A stretch of DNA of 40,908 bases from the NCBI GenBank assembly GCA_023434365.1, contig JAEYSV010000003.1, positions 1 to 40,908 on the forward strand, written 5' to 3'. The position numbers and the translations under genes are program-made. The DNA comes from Bacillota bacterium. GTDB taxonomy: Bacteria; Bacillota; Clostridia; Lachnospirales; Lachnospiraceae. Each line of letters opens with the position of its first letter. Position 1 is the stretch's first letter. This document shows, piece by piece, positions 34,537 through 40,908 of this stretch. The notes beneath the pieces are model-generated. The model ran no database searches. It saw only the letters and a list, made by a program, of their open reading frames with translations, and had not been told where the DNA came from.

Positions 34537-35235
34537 TTATTCATTAATAACAGATTCGTCTAATTCCCAACCTAACTCTTCGTATTTTTTACGACGAGCG
34601 TTTTTGTCATTAAATAGTTCTCTTGAAGCATATTTTGCAACGTCTCTTGCAATTTTTCTAGGAACAACGATAACTCCGTCTCCGTCAGCTACAATGATGT
34701 CACCAGGATTTACAGTAACGCCACCAATAGCAACTGGAACATCTTTTGCATCAAACTGAGCACGAACCTGATCCATTTTCTGAGAAACAAAGTAGGACCA
34801 AACTGGAATCTCTTGCATGATTACTTCATCAGTATCACGAATTCCACCACCGTTGGTTACAAAACCGCGGGCACCTTTGATTTTTGCTCCAAGACCATTT
34901 TCAGATCCCATTAAGCCAACGTCAACGCCTGACATGTCAAGAGCGATAAAGTCACCTTCCTCGATTTCGTTAAACCATGGATAAGTACAAACATTTCCAT
35001 AGTACCAGTTAGACCATTCGGTATATTCGTCGCCGATTACTTTTGGGTCCGGACCTTCATAAGGAAGATATCTTGCTGTTCTGGCAATACCAACGGCTCT
35101 AGTTCTGTATAAAGGACGAATATGTACATCCATTGAGCCATAGTGATGGTAACCCATCCAATCCATTCCGTCTCGTACATCTGCTACTCTTAATGGTTCA
35201 AATAGTTTAAGTAATTCTTGGTTTTCTTTATTCAT
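34537..35235 (-). CDS. RraA-family protein, probable 4-hydroxy-4-methyl-2-oxoglutarate aldolase-like enzyme
   Basis: 232 residues. The central part TNGGGIRDTDEV (about 129-140) carries the Arg-Asp pair of metal-dependent RraA-like aldolases, and IVADGDGVIVVP near 181-192 is typical of the fold. Family members cleave 4-hydroxy-4-methyl-2-oxoglutarate or decarboxylate oxaloacetate; others, such as E. coli RraA, bind RNase E. Being first gene of a catabolic operon argues for an aldolase or decarboxylase here. AAAGGAGG precedes the ATG. It is the promoter-proximal gene, divergent from the LacI regulator. Confidence 0.85.
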   Translation of the reverse strand: MNKENQELLKLFEPLRVADVRDGMDWMGYHHYGSMDVHIRPLYRTRAVGIARTARYLPYEGPDPKVIGDEYTEWSNWYYGNVCTYPWFNEIEEGDFIALDMSGVDVGLMGSENGLGAKIKGARGFVTNGGGIRDTDEVIMQEIPVWSYFVSQKMDQVRAQFDAKDVPVAIGGVTVNPGDIIVADGDGVIVVPRKIARDVAKYASRELFNDKNARRKKYEELGWELDESVINE

Positions 35236-35309
35236 AGTGAATAAAACCTCCTTTAAGTGATGTATGGTATAGCCCCTTCAAGTTCTATACTATACATGTC
35301 ATTATAAAC

Positions 35310-35337
35310 AAATATGAGATTAAAACTACTCATATTT
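35310..35337. promoter_or_regulatory. dyad over the catabolic operon promoter
   Basis: AAATATGAG (35310-35318) and CTCATATTT (35329-35337) are perfect arms 10 nt apart. On the minus strand a TATAAT lies at 35306-35301, so the dyad covers the -35 region of the operon promoter. Candidate operator for the LacI or AraC regulator. Confidence 0.45.
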
Positions 35338-35363
35338 TGTTCAAAATGTATCATCATCGGCTC

Positions 35364-35377
35364 AGAAATCGTTTTCA
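35364..35377. promoter_or_regulatory. cre/LacI-type operator candidate 1
   Basis: AGAAATCGTTTTCA matches the catabolite-responsive element pattern TGWAANCGNTNWCA at all but the first base and is partly palindromic around CG. It lies between the divergent catabolic operon and lacI-type gene and shares CGTTTTCACAAA with the site at 37055. Confidence 0.55.
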
Positions 35378-35455
35378 CAAAAAAGCACAACATCATCTTG
35401 ACAAGTTTTCTACATATGATTATAGTTAAAGAAACAAGAGAGGGGTTGTGACGTA

Positions 35456-36499
35456 ATGACAGGTACAAAAAAGATTACAATCAAAGATGTTGCTCTTGCA
35501 TCCGAGGTATCCATTGCGACGGTATCCAGGGTTTTAAATGAGGATCCGAAAGTAAATGCTCAGATTAAGCAAAAAGTATTAGAAACAGTCGAACAACTTG
35601 GCTACATACCCAATGTCAGTGCACGTGGGTTAAAGTTACACACAAGTGGTACAATTGGATTCATTACTTCTGACATTTCTAATGGATATCATGTGGCGAT
35701 GGCTCGTGCTATGGAGGATGTAATTAAGAAAGAGGAATATAACCTGATTGTATGCAGTACAGAGAATAAGAAGGAAGACGAATTAAACTACTTAAGATTA
35801 TTACTTAGTAAAAATGTTGATGCATTAGTAATAAACACATCTGGCTTCAATGATGACTACATATTAAAGTTAAACAAGCAAATTCCGATGGTTTTATTAA
35901 ATCGAAGGTTAAATACTCCTGGATTTCAGGGAGATTTTGTAGACTGTAATAATGAGCTTGGAATGTTTTTACTGGCTAAGGAACTTATTGATCTTGGGCA
36001 CCGTGATATTTTTATCATAGAAGGTGGAAGAAATCTTAGTAATTCGAAGGAACGTTTTGAAGGGTTTTATAAAGCGATGCTTCAGGTAGGAATTGATGTA
36101 AAGCAGGATTATCCGTTTCGCTATGAAGGGGATTATTCCTTGGAAAGTGGTTATCATGCTATGGAGTATATGTTATTAATGGAAAAGCGGCCGACCGCGA
36201 TAATATCTTGTAATAATATGATGACTATTGGAGCATTGCTTGCACTTAAGGCTAATCGTATTAACGTTCCTGTGGACATATCAATTGCCGGATTTAATGG
36301 AATTGAGCATATCGAACTAATGACAGTACGTCCCCTAATCGCTGATTTTGATGCGTATGCAATTGGTCAGGCGGCAGGTAAAGCAATATTAGAAAGAATC
36401 AAAGAAAAATCGATTGAAAATCGGGAATTCATCTTTAGCCCGAAACTAATTCCGGGGAATGCCCTCGGAGCACCAAGTAAGAACCTAAACCTTTTATAA
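35456..36499 (+). CDS. LacI-family transcriptional regulator
   Basis: 347 residues. The N-terminal helix-turn-helix and hinge read TIKDVALASEVSIATVSRVLNED (about 8-30) then GYIPNVSARGLK (about 47-58). The rest is a periplasmic-binding-protein-like effector domain (about 62-340). GAGAGGGG precedes the ATG. It is divergent from the ten-gene catabolic operon and probably represses it until an inducer binds. Candidate operators are at 35364-35377 and 37055-37068. The effector sugar is unknown. Confidence 0.94.
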   Translation: MTGTKKITIKDVALASEVSIATVSRVLNEDPKVNAQIKQKVLETVEQLGYIPNVSARGLKLHTSGTIGFITSDISNGYHVAMARAMEDVIKKEEYNLIVCSTENKKEDELNYLRLLLSKNVDALVINTSGFNDDYILKLNKQIPMVLLNRRLNTPGFQGDFVDCNNELGMFLLAKELIDLGHRDIFIIEGGRNLSNSKERFEGFYKAMLQVGIDVKQDYPFRYEGDYSLESGYHAMEYMLLMEKRPTAIISCNNMMTIGALLALKANRINVPVDISIAGFNGIEHIELMTVRPLIADFDAYAIGQAAGKAILERIKEKSIENREFIFSPKLIPGNALGAPSKNLNLL

Positions 36500-36621
36500 A
36501 GGTTTTATGGTATAGATGCACCGGGATGATATCCTATTGCAAATCAACTTTGTAAATTTGTATGGCCCCTTCAGTCCAATACATTCACTATTAATCCATT
36601 AGTTATTGAAAGGAGAATGTT

Positions 36622-37050
36622 ATGTACACATTTACAGCAAAAGAGTATGGAAGAATTGTCGTTATGCATCTTGGAAAAGGAGAATTAGTGTTAGAGTCTA
36701 TTCAGAAAGAAATCGATCGCCTTGGTATTAAAAATGGTGTGGTTCTTTCAGCGATTGGTTCTCTTAGAAAAGCAGCAATCCACGTAATTACGAACACTGA
36801 GGATTTATCCGTAAACAAATACTTCACGATTGAAAAACCAATTGAATTGGCAAGTGCGCAGGGGATTATTATTGATGGAGAACCACATCTTCACCTTACC
36901 ATCAGTGAACCAGATGGAATGTATGCCGGCCATATGGAAAATGGTTGTGAGGTTCAGTATTTAGCAGAAGTATCCATTATGGAAATCTTAGATTTGAATG
37001 TGACACGCAAACCAGATGAGTATGGAATTTCCTATATTGCTGAGAAATAA
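36622..37050 (+). CDS. PPC/DUF296 domain protein
   Basis: 142 residues forming one plant-and-prokaryote-conserved (PPC, DUF296) domain. Motifs: LGKGELVLESI near the start, VVLSAIGSLRKAAIHV, the metal-binding-like EPHLHLTISEPDG near 89-101 and AGHMENGCEVQYLAEVSI near 104-121. Bacterial members are small trimers of unknown function, sometimes called DNA-binding. AAAGGAG lies upstream. It follows the lacI-type gene by 122 nt and ends before a strong terminator, so it may be controlled together with the catabolic locus. Confidence 0.85.
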   Translation: MYTFTAKEYGRIVVMHLGKGELVLESIQKEIDRLGIKNGVVLSAIGSLRKAAIHVITNTEDLSVNKYFTIEKPIELASAQGIIIDGEPHLHLTISEPDGMYAGHMENGCEVQYLAEVSIMEILDLNVTRKPDEYGISYIAEK

Positions 37051-37054
37051 ACTA

Positions 37055-37068
37055 TGATAACGTTTTCA
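37055..37068. promoter_or_regulatory. cre/LacI-type operator candidate 2
   Basis: TGATAACGTTTTCA differs from the cre pattern TGWAANCGNTNWCA by one base and shares CGTTTTCACAAA with 35364-35380. It lies 4 nt after the PPC gene stop, upstream of the GH3 gene. Confidence 0.45.
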
Positions 37069-37079
37069 CAAAGTTTTTG

Positions 37080-37108
37080 ACAGGTGAGCATTTGCTCGCC
37101 TGTTTTTT
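37080..37108 (+). terminator. intrinsic terminator after the PPC gene
   Basis: ACAGGTGAGCA (37080-37090) pairs with TGCTCGCCTGT (37093-37103) with one wobble and a 2-nt loop, followed by six T. Confidence 0.9.
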
Positions 37109-37147
37109 ATGATACAGGAAATTGCTAATTTCCTGTATCATAAAAAA
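37103..37147. repeat. 45-bp near-perfect palindrome
   Basis: Arms 37103-37123 and 37127-37147 are perfect 21-bp inverted copies around GCT, directly overlapping the T-run of the preceding terminator. It has A/T tracts at both ends, so it can act as a second, bidirectional terminator. Confidence 0.7.
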
Positions 37148-37271
37148 TATAAAATTGCTTTACATTTTCCTATGAGAAAAAAAGAGCATATCAAGAGCTT
37201 TCTTAAGCGATAAACAATAGGTCAGATATAAGATAGTACACAGTAAAAAAGGGATTCTACATTGATTTTTC

Positions 37272-37299
37272 TTGATAGAATACGTAACATAAATATACT
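37272..37299 (+). promoter_or_regulatory. sigma-A promoter of the GH3 gene
   Basis: TTGATA (37272-37277), 16-nt spacer, TATACT (37294-37299); the ATG is 39 nt downstream behind TGGAGGAC. Confidence 0.55.
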
Positions 37300-37338
37300 A
37301 GAAAACATAAGAAGCATTTACTATATGGAGGACTAAAA

Positions 37339-39690
37339 ATGCAAAAATGGGCGAGATTAAAATATCAGCCATGTATGCCTATGGGCAAAAATGGTCAAAG
37401 AGTGACTGCATGTAAGGAACATATTGAATTAAGCAGACGTGCGGCAACCGAAGGTATGGTCTTATTAAAAAATGATAATGGATGCTTACCGCTAATAAAA
37501 CCAAGCAAAGTTGCTTTATTTGGCAAAGGACAGATAGACTATGTTCGTGGCGGTGGTGGTAGTGGTGAGGTAACTACATCCTATACGCGTAATATTTATC
37601 AGGGCTTCCAAATAAAAGAGGATGAGGGTAAGGTTCGTCTCTTTCATTCACTAAGCAAGTTTTATGAAGTTGATGTTGCCAGACAGTATGAAGCTAAAGT
37701 CGAGAACGGGAAAACTGTAGAACCAGAAGTTCCAGCCGACTTACTAAAAGCAGCAAGAGCATTTACAGATACAGCAATTATCACGATCTGTCGTTTTTCC
37801 AGTGAAGGCTGGGACCGTAAAGGAATCCCTCAGGATGGTGATTTTTACTTAAGTCCAGAAGAGCAGGCAATGGTAGATGCTGTGACTGCTAATTTTGAGA
37901 AAATAATAGTAGTTCTTGATGTAGGTGGTATTGTGGATACCAGCTGGTTTAAAGATAATGACAAGATTCAGGCTGTATTACTTGCATGGCAGGCAGGAAT
38001 AGAAGGCGGTCTGGCGGTTGCTGATATTTTATGTGGTGATGCCAACCCATCCGGAAAACTTACGGATACCTTTGCTCATTCTTTTGATGACTATCCAAGT
38101 AGCGCAAACTTTAATGATAGTGAAGATTATGTAGAGTATACCGAGGATATCTATGTAGGATATCGTTATTTTGAGACAATTCCAGGTGCTAAAGAAAAGG
38201 TCAATTATCCATTTGGATATGGGTTATCCTATACAACCTTTGACTTATCTGATCTTAAGATGATGACAGAAGGCGATAAATTAACCGCTACTGTTAAGGT
38301 AACGAATACAGGAGATTGCTCAGGTAAAGAAGTAATTCAGCTTTATTACAGTGCGCCTCAGGGATTATTAAAGAAGCCAGCCAAAGAACTAGTAGCATTT
38401 GCTAAGACGCGAGAACTTAAGTGTGGAGAAACACAGGAATTACGTCTATCCTTTATGATTGATGACATGGCAAGTTTTGATGACCTTGGTAAAGTAAAAA
38501 AGAGTGCCTATGTTCTTGAAAAGGGCGATTATGGATTCTATCTGGGAACCAGTGTCCGTGATGTGACAAAACTTGATTATATCTACTCCTTAACTGAGGA
38601 TGTAGTTACATTACAATTAACCAGTAAGGTTGCTCCAGTGAAATTAAAAGAGCGTATGCTCAGTGATGGAACAATGGAAGTGTTGCCTACCTCTGACCGC
38701 GAATCTACTATTCCTAGTGAGAGTTATATCGATGGAAAACTTCCAGTTATTTATGTGTTTGACAAAGACGAGCATAATAAAACTAGAGTGAGAACTGAGT
38801 TTGCAAGGATTAAGTTAATTGATGTGTTCGAACATAAGCATACGATGAAGGAATTATTAGAACAGCTTACTGACGAGCAGTTAATCTGTCTGCTTGGTGG
38901 TCAGCCAAATACTGGTGTTGCCAATACCTTTGGTATGGGTAATCTGGATGAATTTGGTATCCCTAATGTCATGACAGCAGACGGACCAGCCGGACTTCGT
39001 ATTAAGCCGGAATGTGGAGTTGATGCTACTGCGTGGCCATGTGCAACTTTACTTGCATGTACTTTTAATACAGAACTTGTGTATGAAGTAGGGGCTGCAG
39101 GAGCAAGAGAAGTAAAGGAAAACAATATCGGCATCTGGTTAACGCCTGCCTTAAATATTCACAGAAGTCCTCTTTGTGGACGTAACTTTGAGTATTTTAG
39201 TGAAGATCCACTAATTAGTGGAAAAATGGCAGCAGCCAAGGTAAATGGTATGCAATCAGAGAATATTGGTGCCAGCATCAAACATTTTGCATGTAACAAT
39301 AAAGAAACAAACCGAAAAGCAAGTGATTCCCGTGTATCTGAGCGTGCGTTACGTGAAATCTACCTTCGTGGCTTTGAAATAGCAGTGAAAGAATCCGATC
39401 CATGGACGATCATGTCAAGTTATAACTTGATTAATGGAGAATATGCTTCCTGTAGCAAAGACCTGTTAACAGGTATCTTAAGAGAAGAATGGGGCTATCA
39501 GGGAATGGTAACTACTGACTGGTGGAATTGTGCACATCATTATCGTGAAATCTTAGCTGGTAATGATATTAAGATGGCAAGCGGTGAACCTTTCGAAGTG
39601 AAAGAGGCATTAGAAGAAGGAAAACTGACAAGAGAGGATCTGGAAGTTTGTGCAGCTCGTATCTTAACAACTATTATGAAGATGGAATAA
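37339..39690 (+). CDS. GH3 glycosidase with permuted domain order
   Basis: 783 residues with the domains in reversed order. The alpha/beta sandwich (normally C-terminal) comes first (about 30-265: ATEGMVLLKNDNGCLPL, SSEGWDRKG), then an Fn3-like domain (about 285-400: FGYGLSYTTFD, GKEVIQLYYSAP), then the TIM barrel (about 510-783). The barrel carries MTADGPAGLR, GRNFEYFSEDPLISG, KHFACNNKETNR and the nucleophile Asp727 in TTDWW. This arrangement is known in Ruminococcus and Butyrivibrio beta-glucosidases. It lacks a signal peptide, so it cleaves imported beta-glycosides in the cytoplasm. The TolB-like gene follows 19 nt later. Confidence 0.93.
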   Translation: MQKWARLKYQPCMPMGKNGQRVTACKEHIELSRRAATEGMVLLKNDNGCLPLIKPSKVALFGKGQIDYVRGGGGSGEVTTSYTRNIYQGFQIKEDEGKVRLFHSLSKFYEVDVARQYEAKVENGKTVEPEVPADLLKAARAFTDTAIITICRFSSEGWDRKGIPQDGDFYLSPEEQAMVDAVTANFEKIIVVLDVGGIVDTSWFKDNDKIQAVLLAWQAGIEGGLAVADILCGDANPSGKLTDTFAHSFDDYPSSANFNDSEDYVEYTEDIYVGYRYFETIPGAKEKVNYPFGYGLSYTTFDLSDLKMMTEGDKLTATVKVTNTGDCSGKEVIQLYYSAPQGLLKKPAKELVAFAKTRELKCGETQELRLSFMIDDMASFDDLGKVKKSAYVLEKGDYGFYLGTSVRDVTKLDYIYSLTEDVVTLQLTSKVAPVKLKERMLSDGTMEVLPTSDRESTIPSESYIDGKLPVIYVFDKDEHNKTRVRTEFARIKLIDVFEHKHTMKELLEQLTDEQLICLLGGQPNTGVANTFGMGNLDEFGIPNVMTADGPAGLRIKPECGVDATAWPCATLLACTFNTELVYEVGAAGAREVKENNIGIWLTPALNIHRSPLCGRNFEYFSEDPLISGKMAAAKVNGMQSENIGASIKHFACNNKETNRKASDSRVSERALREIYLRGFEIAVKESDPWTIMSSYNLINGEYASCSKDLLTGILREEWGYQGMVTTDWWNCAHHYREILAGNDIKMASGEPFEVKEALEEGKLTREDLEVCAARILTTIMKME

Positions 39691-39709
39691 TCACCGAGGA
39701 GGGGATAAG

Positions 39710-40591
39710 ATGAAAGTCTTACTTGAGCATCATCAGATGGAACAACGCAATGTTAGAAGTATACTTGAGCTGGTAAATGTGGAAAATGGGGAGCGGACTA
39801 TATTACAGGAATTCGATTACCTAATTGAAGCACCACAGTTTACGGTTGATGGAAAGGCATTGGTTTATAACAGTAATGGGTTACTATATCAGTACTGCCT
39901 TGAAAGTAAAGAGATTACACAGATCGATTCCCAATACTGCAATGCATGCAATAATGACCATATTCTGTCTCCGGATGGAACTAAGGTAGCCGTAAGTCAC
40001 CACACTTATGAAGATGGGCAATCTAGAATCTATATTGTTGGTCTGAATGGTGAGCAGCCTGTTTTGGTTACTCCAATTGCTCCAAGTTATCTGCATGGAT
40101 GGTCTCCAGATAATCAGACTTTAGCTTACTGTGCAGAACGTAACGGAGAATATGATATCTATACGATTAGTGTTAATGGTGGAGTAGAGACAAAACTTAC
40201 ATCAGCACCAGGATTAAATGATGGTCCAGAATACTCCCCTTGTGGAAACTATATATGGTTTAATTCTGTTCGTACCGGGTTGATGCAAGTCTTTCGCATG
40301 GAGAAAGACGGAGCCAACCAGATGCAGATGATCGTTGAGGAAAGTAATAACTGGTTTCCACATGTTTCACCAGATGGAACCAAGGTTGTTTATATCGCAT
40401 ACCGTAAGGGTGATGTGGACCCAGGAGATCATCCAGCCAATAAGAACGTACAAATTCGTATCATGAGCGCAGAAGGTGGCGAAAGCCAATGCTTAGTTCC
40501 TCTCTTTGGTGGACAAGGAACAATGAATGTAAATAGTTGGAGTCCGGATAGTAAAACCATTGCGTTTGTTTCCTATCAGTTAAAACAATAA
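39710..40591 (+). CDS. cytoplasmic TolB-like beta-propeller protein
   Basis: 293 residues with repeated propeller motifs of the TolB/PD40 type: LSPDGTKVAVSHH, WSPDNQTLAYCA, YSPCGNYIWFNS, VSPDGTKVVYIA and WSPDSKTIAFVS. No signal peptide or membrane segment is seen, unlike true TolB, so it is cytoplasmic. Related propellers occur next to glycosidases and include oligogalacturonate-lyase-like folds. GAGGAGGGG precedes the ATG. It is coupled to the GH3 gene and may bind or process the same glycan; no catalytic residue can be named. Confidence 0.82.
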   Translation: MKVLLEHHQMEQRNVRSILELVNVENGERTILQEFDYLIEAPQFTVDGKALVYNSNGLLYQYCLESKEITQIDSQYCNACNNDHILSPDGTKVAVSHHTYEDGQSRIYIVGLNGEQPVLVTPIAPSYLHGWSPDNQTLAYCAERNGEYDIYTISVNGGVETKLTSAPGLNDGPEYSPCGNYIWFNSVRTGLMQVFRMEKDGANQMQMIVEESNNWFPHVSPDGTKVVYIAYRKGDVDPGDHPANKNVQIRIMSAEGGESQCLVPLFGGQGTMNVNSWSPDSKTIAFVSYQLKQ

Positions 40592-40597
40592 TCCTGC

Positions 40598-40660
40598 CAA
40601 TTAAAATTTAAACATTCAATTAAAATTTTAATCTTATCAATTAAAGATAATTCAATTAAA
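40598..40660. repeat. four short CAATTAAA repeats
   Basis: CAATTAAA occurs at 40598, 40617, 40638 and 40653, spaced 19, 21 and 15 nt, in the AT-rich spacer after the propeller gene. No function is evident. Confidence 0.5.
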
Positions 40661-40705
40661 AAAGCTGACAGAAGGTAATGATTTCATTTCTTCGTCAGCT
40701 TTTTT
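40658..40705. terminator. intrinsic terminator of the GH3/propeller operon
   Basis: AAAAAAGCTGAC (40658-40669) pairs with GTCAGCTTTTTT (40694-40705); GAAG/CTTC extends the stem past a bulged A. Six T end the right arm, and the six A of the left arm allow the reverse direction too. Confidence 0.9.
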
Positions 40706-40714
40706 ATGATATAG

Positions 40715-40845
40715 GATTAGGGCGTCAAAAGCCCATCAGAAAACTTGGCTTAGTCAATTTGCACAATTACAAAGTAAATTTAAGTGATACAAGGCATAGT
40801 TCAATGAGCAACTGTATGAAGTCGTTGGCACTTTGGCCCTGTATT
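40715..40845. repeat. MITE-like repeat copy B (same orientation as copy A)
   Basis: It starts with the same 20 bases as copy A (GATTAGGGCGTCAAAAGCCC) and keeps the GTCAATTTGCACAATT and CAAGGCATAGTTCA blocks, while the segments between them have diverged. Its right end lacks the exact terminal repeat and runs into copy C through a GGCCCT/AGGGCC hairpin. Confidence 0.7.
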
Positions 40846-40908
40846 TTAGGGCCTTATGTGCCACTACGAACTTCATCCAAGCGAGAGCGTGTTGCGAATG
40901 AACTATGC
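40846..40908. repeat. MITE-like repeat copy C (inverted, cut by the window end)
   Basis: All 63 bases are the exact reverse complement of 78-140 in copy A. The copy continues beyond the window. It is joined tail-to-tail with copy B. Confidence 0.8.

Noticed and set aside
35253..35468. Minus-strand 71-residue frame between the RraA and LacI genes
   Set aside because: It runs through the promoter and operator region, overlaps the lacI-type start and does not look like a protein.
40598..40660. CRISPR-like array from CAATTAAA repeats
   Set aside because: The repeats are only 8 bp, AT-only apart from the first base, unevenly spaced, and no cas gene is present.

Overview
The window looks like a chromosomal segment of a low-GC, anaerobic, spore-forming member of the Clostridia, most likely Lachnospiraceae and close to Lachnoclostridium (Clostridium) phytofermentans. 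The reasons are strong AGGAGG ribosome binding sites, AT-rich spacers, a set of anaerobe oxygen-defence proteins (rubrerythrin, two-iron superoxide reductase, reverse rubrerythrin, bacteriohemerythrin), a PdaA-type spore-cortex deacetylase, and plant-glycan enzymes (GH130, permuted GH3). The species name is an inference. No rRNA, tRNA, CRISPR array, transposase or phage gene was seen. LAYOUT: 1-142 is a short repeat element with terminal inverted repeats, and related copies lie at 40715-40908. 281-2678 holds a small unknown protein, a rhodanese and a CoA-disulfide-reductase/rhodanese fusion (sulfane-sulfur metabolism). 2762-4283 holds rubrerythrin, superoxide reductase and a convergent bacteriohemerythrin, with a PerR-like box upstream of rubrerythrin. 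4451-7764 is a cyclic-di-GMP pair: a GGDEF protein and a degenerate-GGDEF/EAL protein. 7826-8737 holds a ferredoxin, a small acetyltransferase and a 48-residue protein. 8881-11175 (minus) is a large secreted CHAP hydrolase carrying a C-type lectin domain. 11506-11902 is a promoter followed by about 360 nt of apparently structured RNA ending in an intrinsic terminator, directly in front of the polyamine operon speD-speA-speE-speB-carboxynorspermidine synthase-nspC (11931-18309). 18397-23727 holds a soluble chemotaxis transducer (minus), YhaM exoribonuclease, PdaA, a nitroreductase, reverse rubrerythrin and a two-repeat DUF1540 protein. 23918-24886 is a GH130 mannoside phosphorylase. 25130-35235 (minus) is a ten-gene catabolic operon, divergent from a LacI regulator. 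36622-40591 holds a PPC/DUF296 protein, a domain-permuted GH3 glycosidase and a TolB-like beta-propeller. HOW THE GENES FIT TOGETHER: The polyamine operon encodes every step from arginine to spermidine and appears to contain two different ways to make the final triamine (SpeD/SpeE aminopropyl transfer, and the carboxy-(nor)spermidine route). The large minus-strand operon joins a sugar ABC importer (binding protein and two permeases, no ATPase) with an RraA-like aldolase, a xylose-isomerase-fold enzyme, a four-carbon acid sugar kinase, a beta-keto-acid cleavage enzyme (BKACE), a thiolase and a short-chain dehydrogenase. I do not recognise this combination as a described pathway. Together with the structured RNA it is the best candidate for a new system here. 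Its substrate is probably a sugar acid or sugar-acid glycoside, but this is inference.
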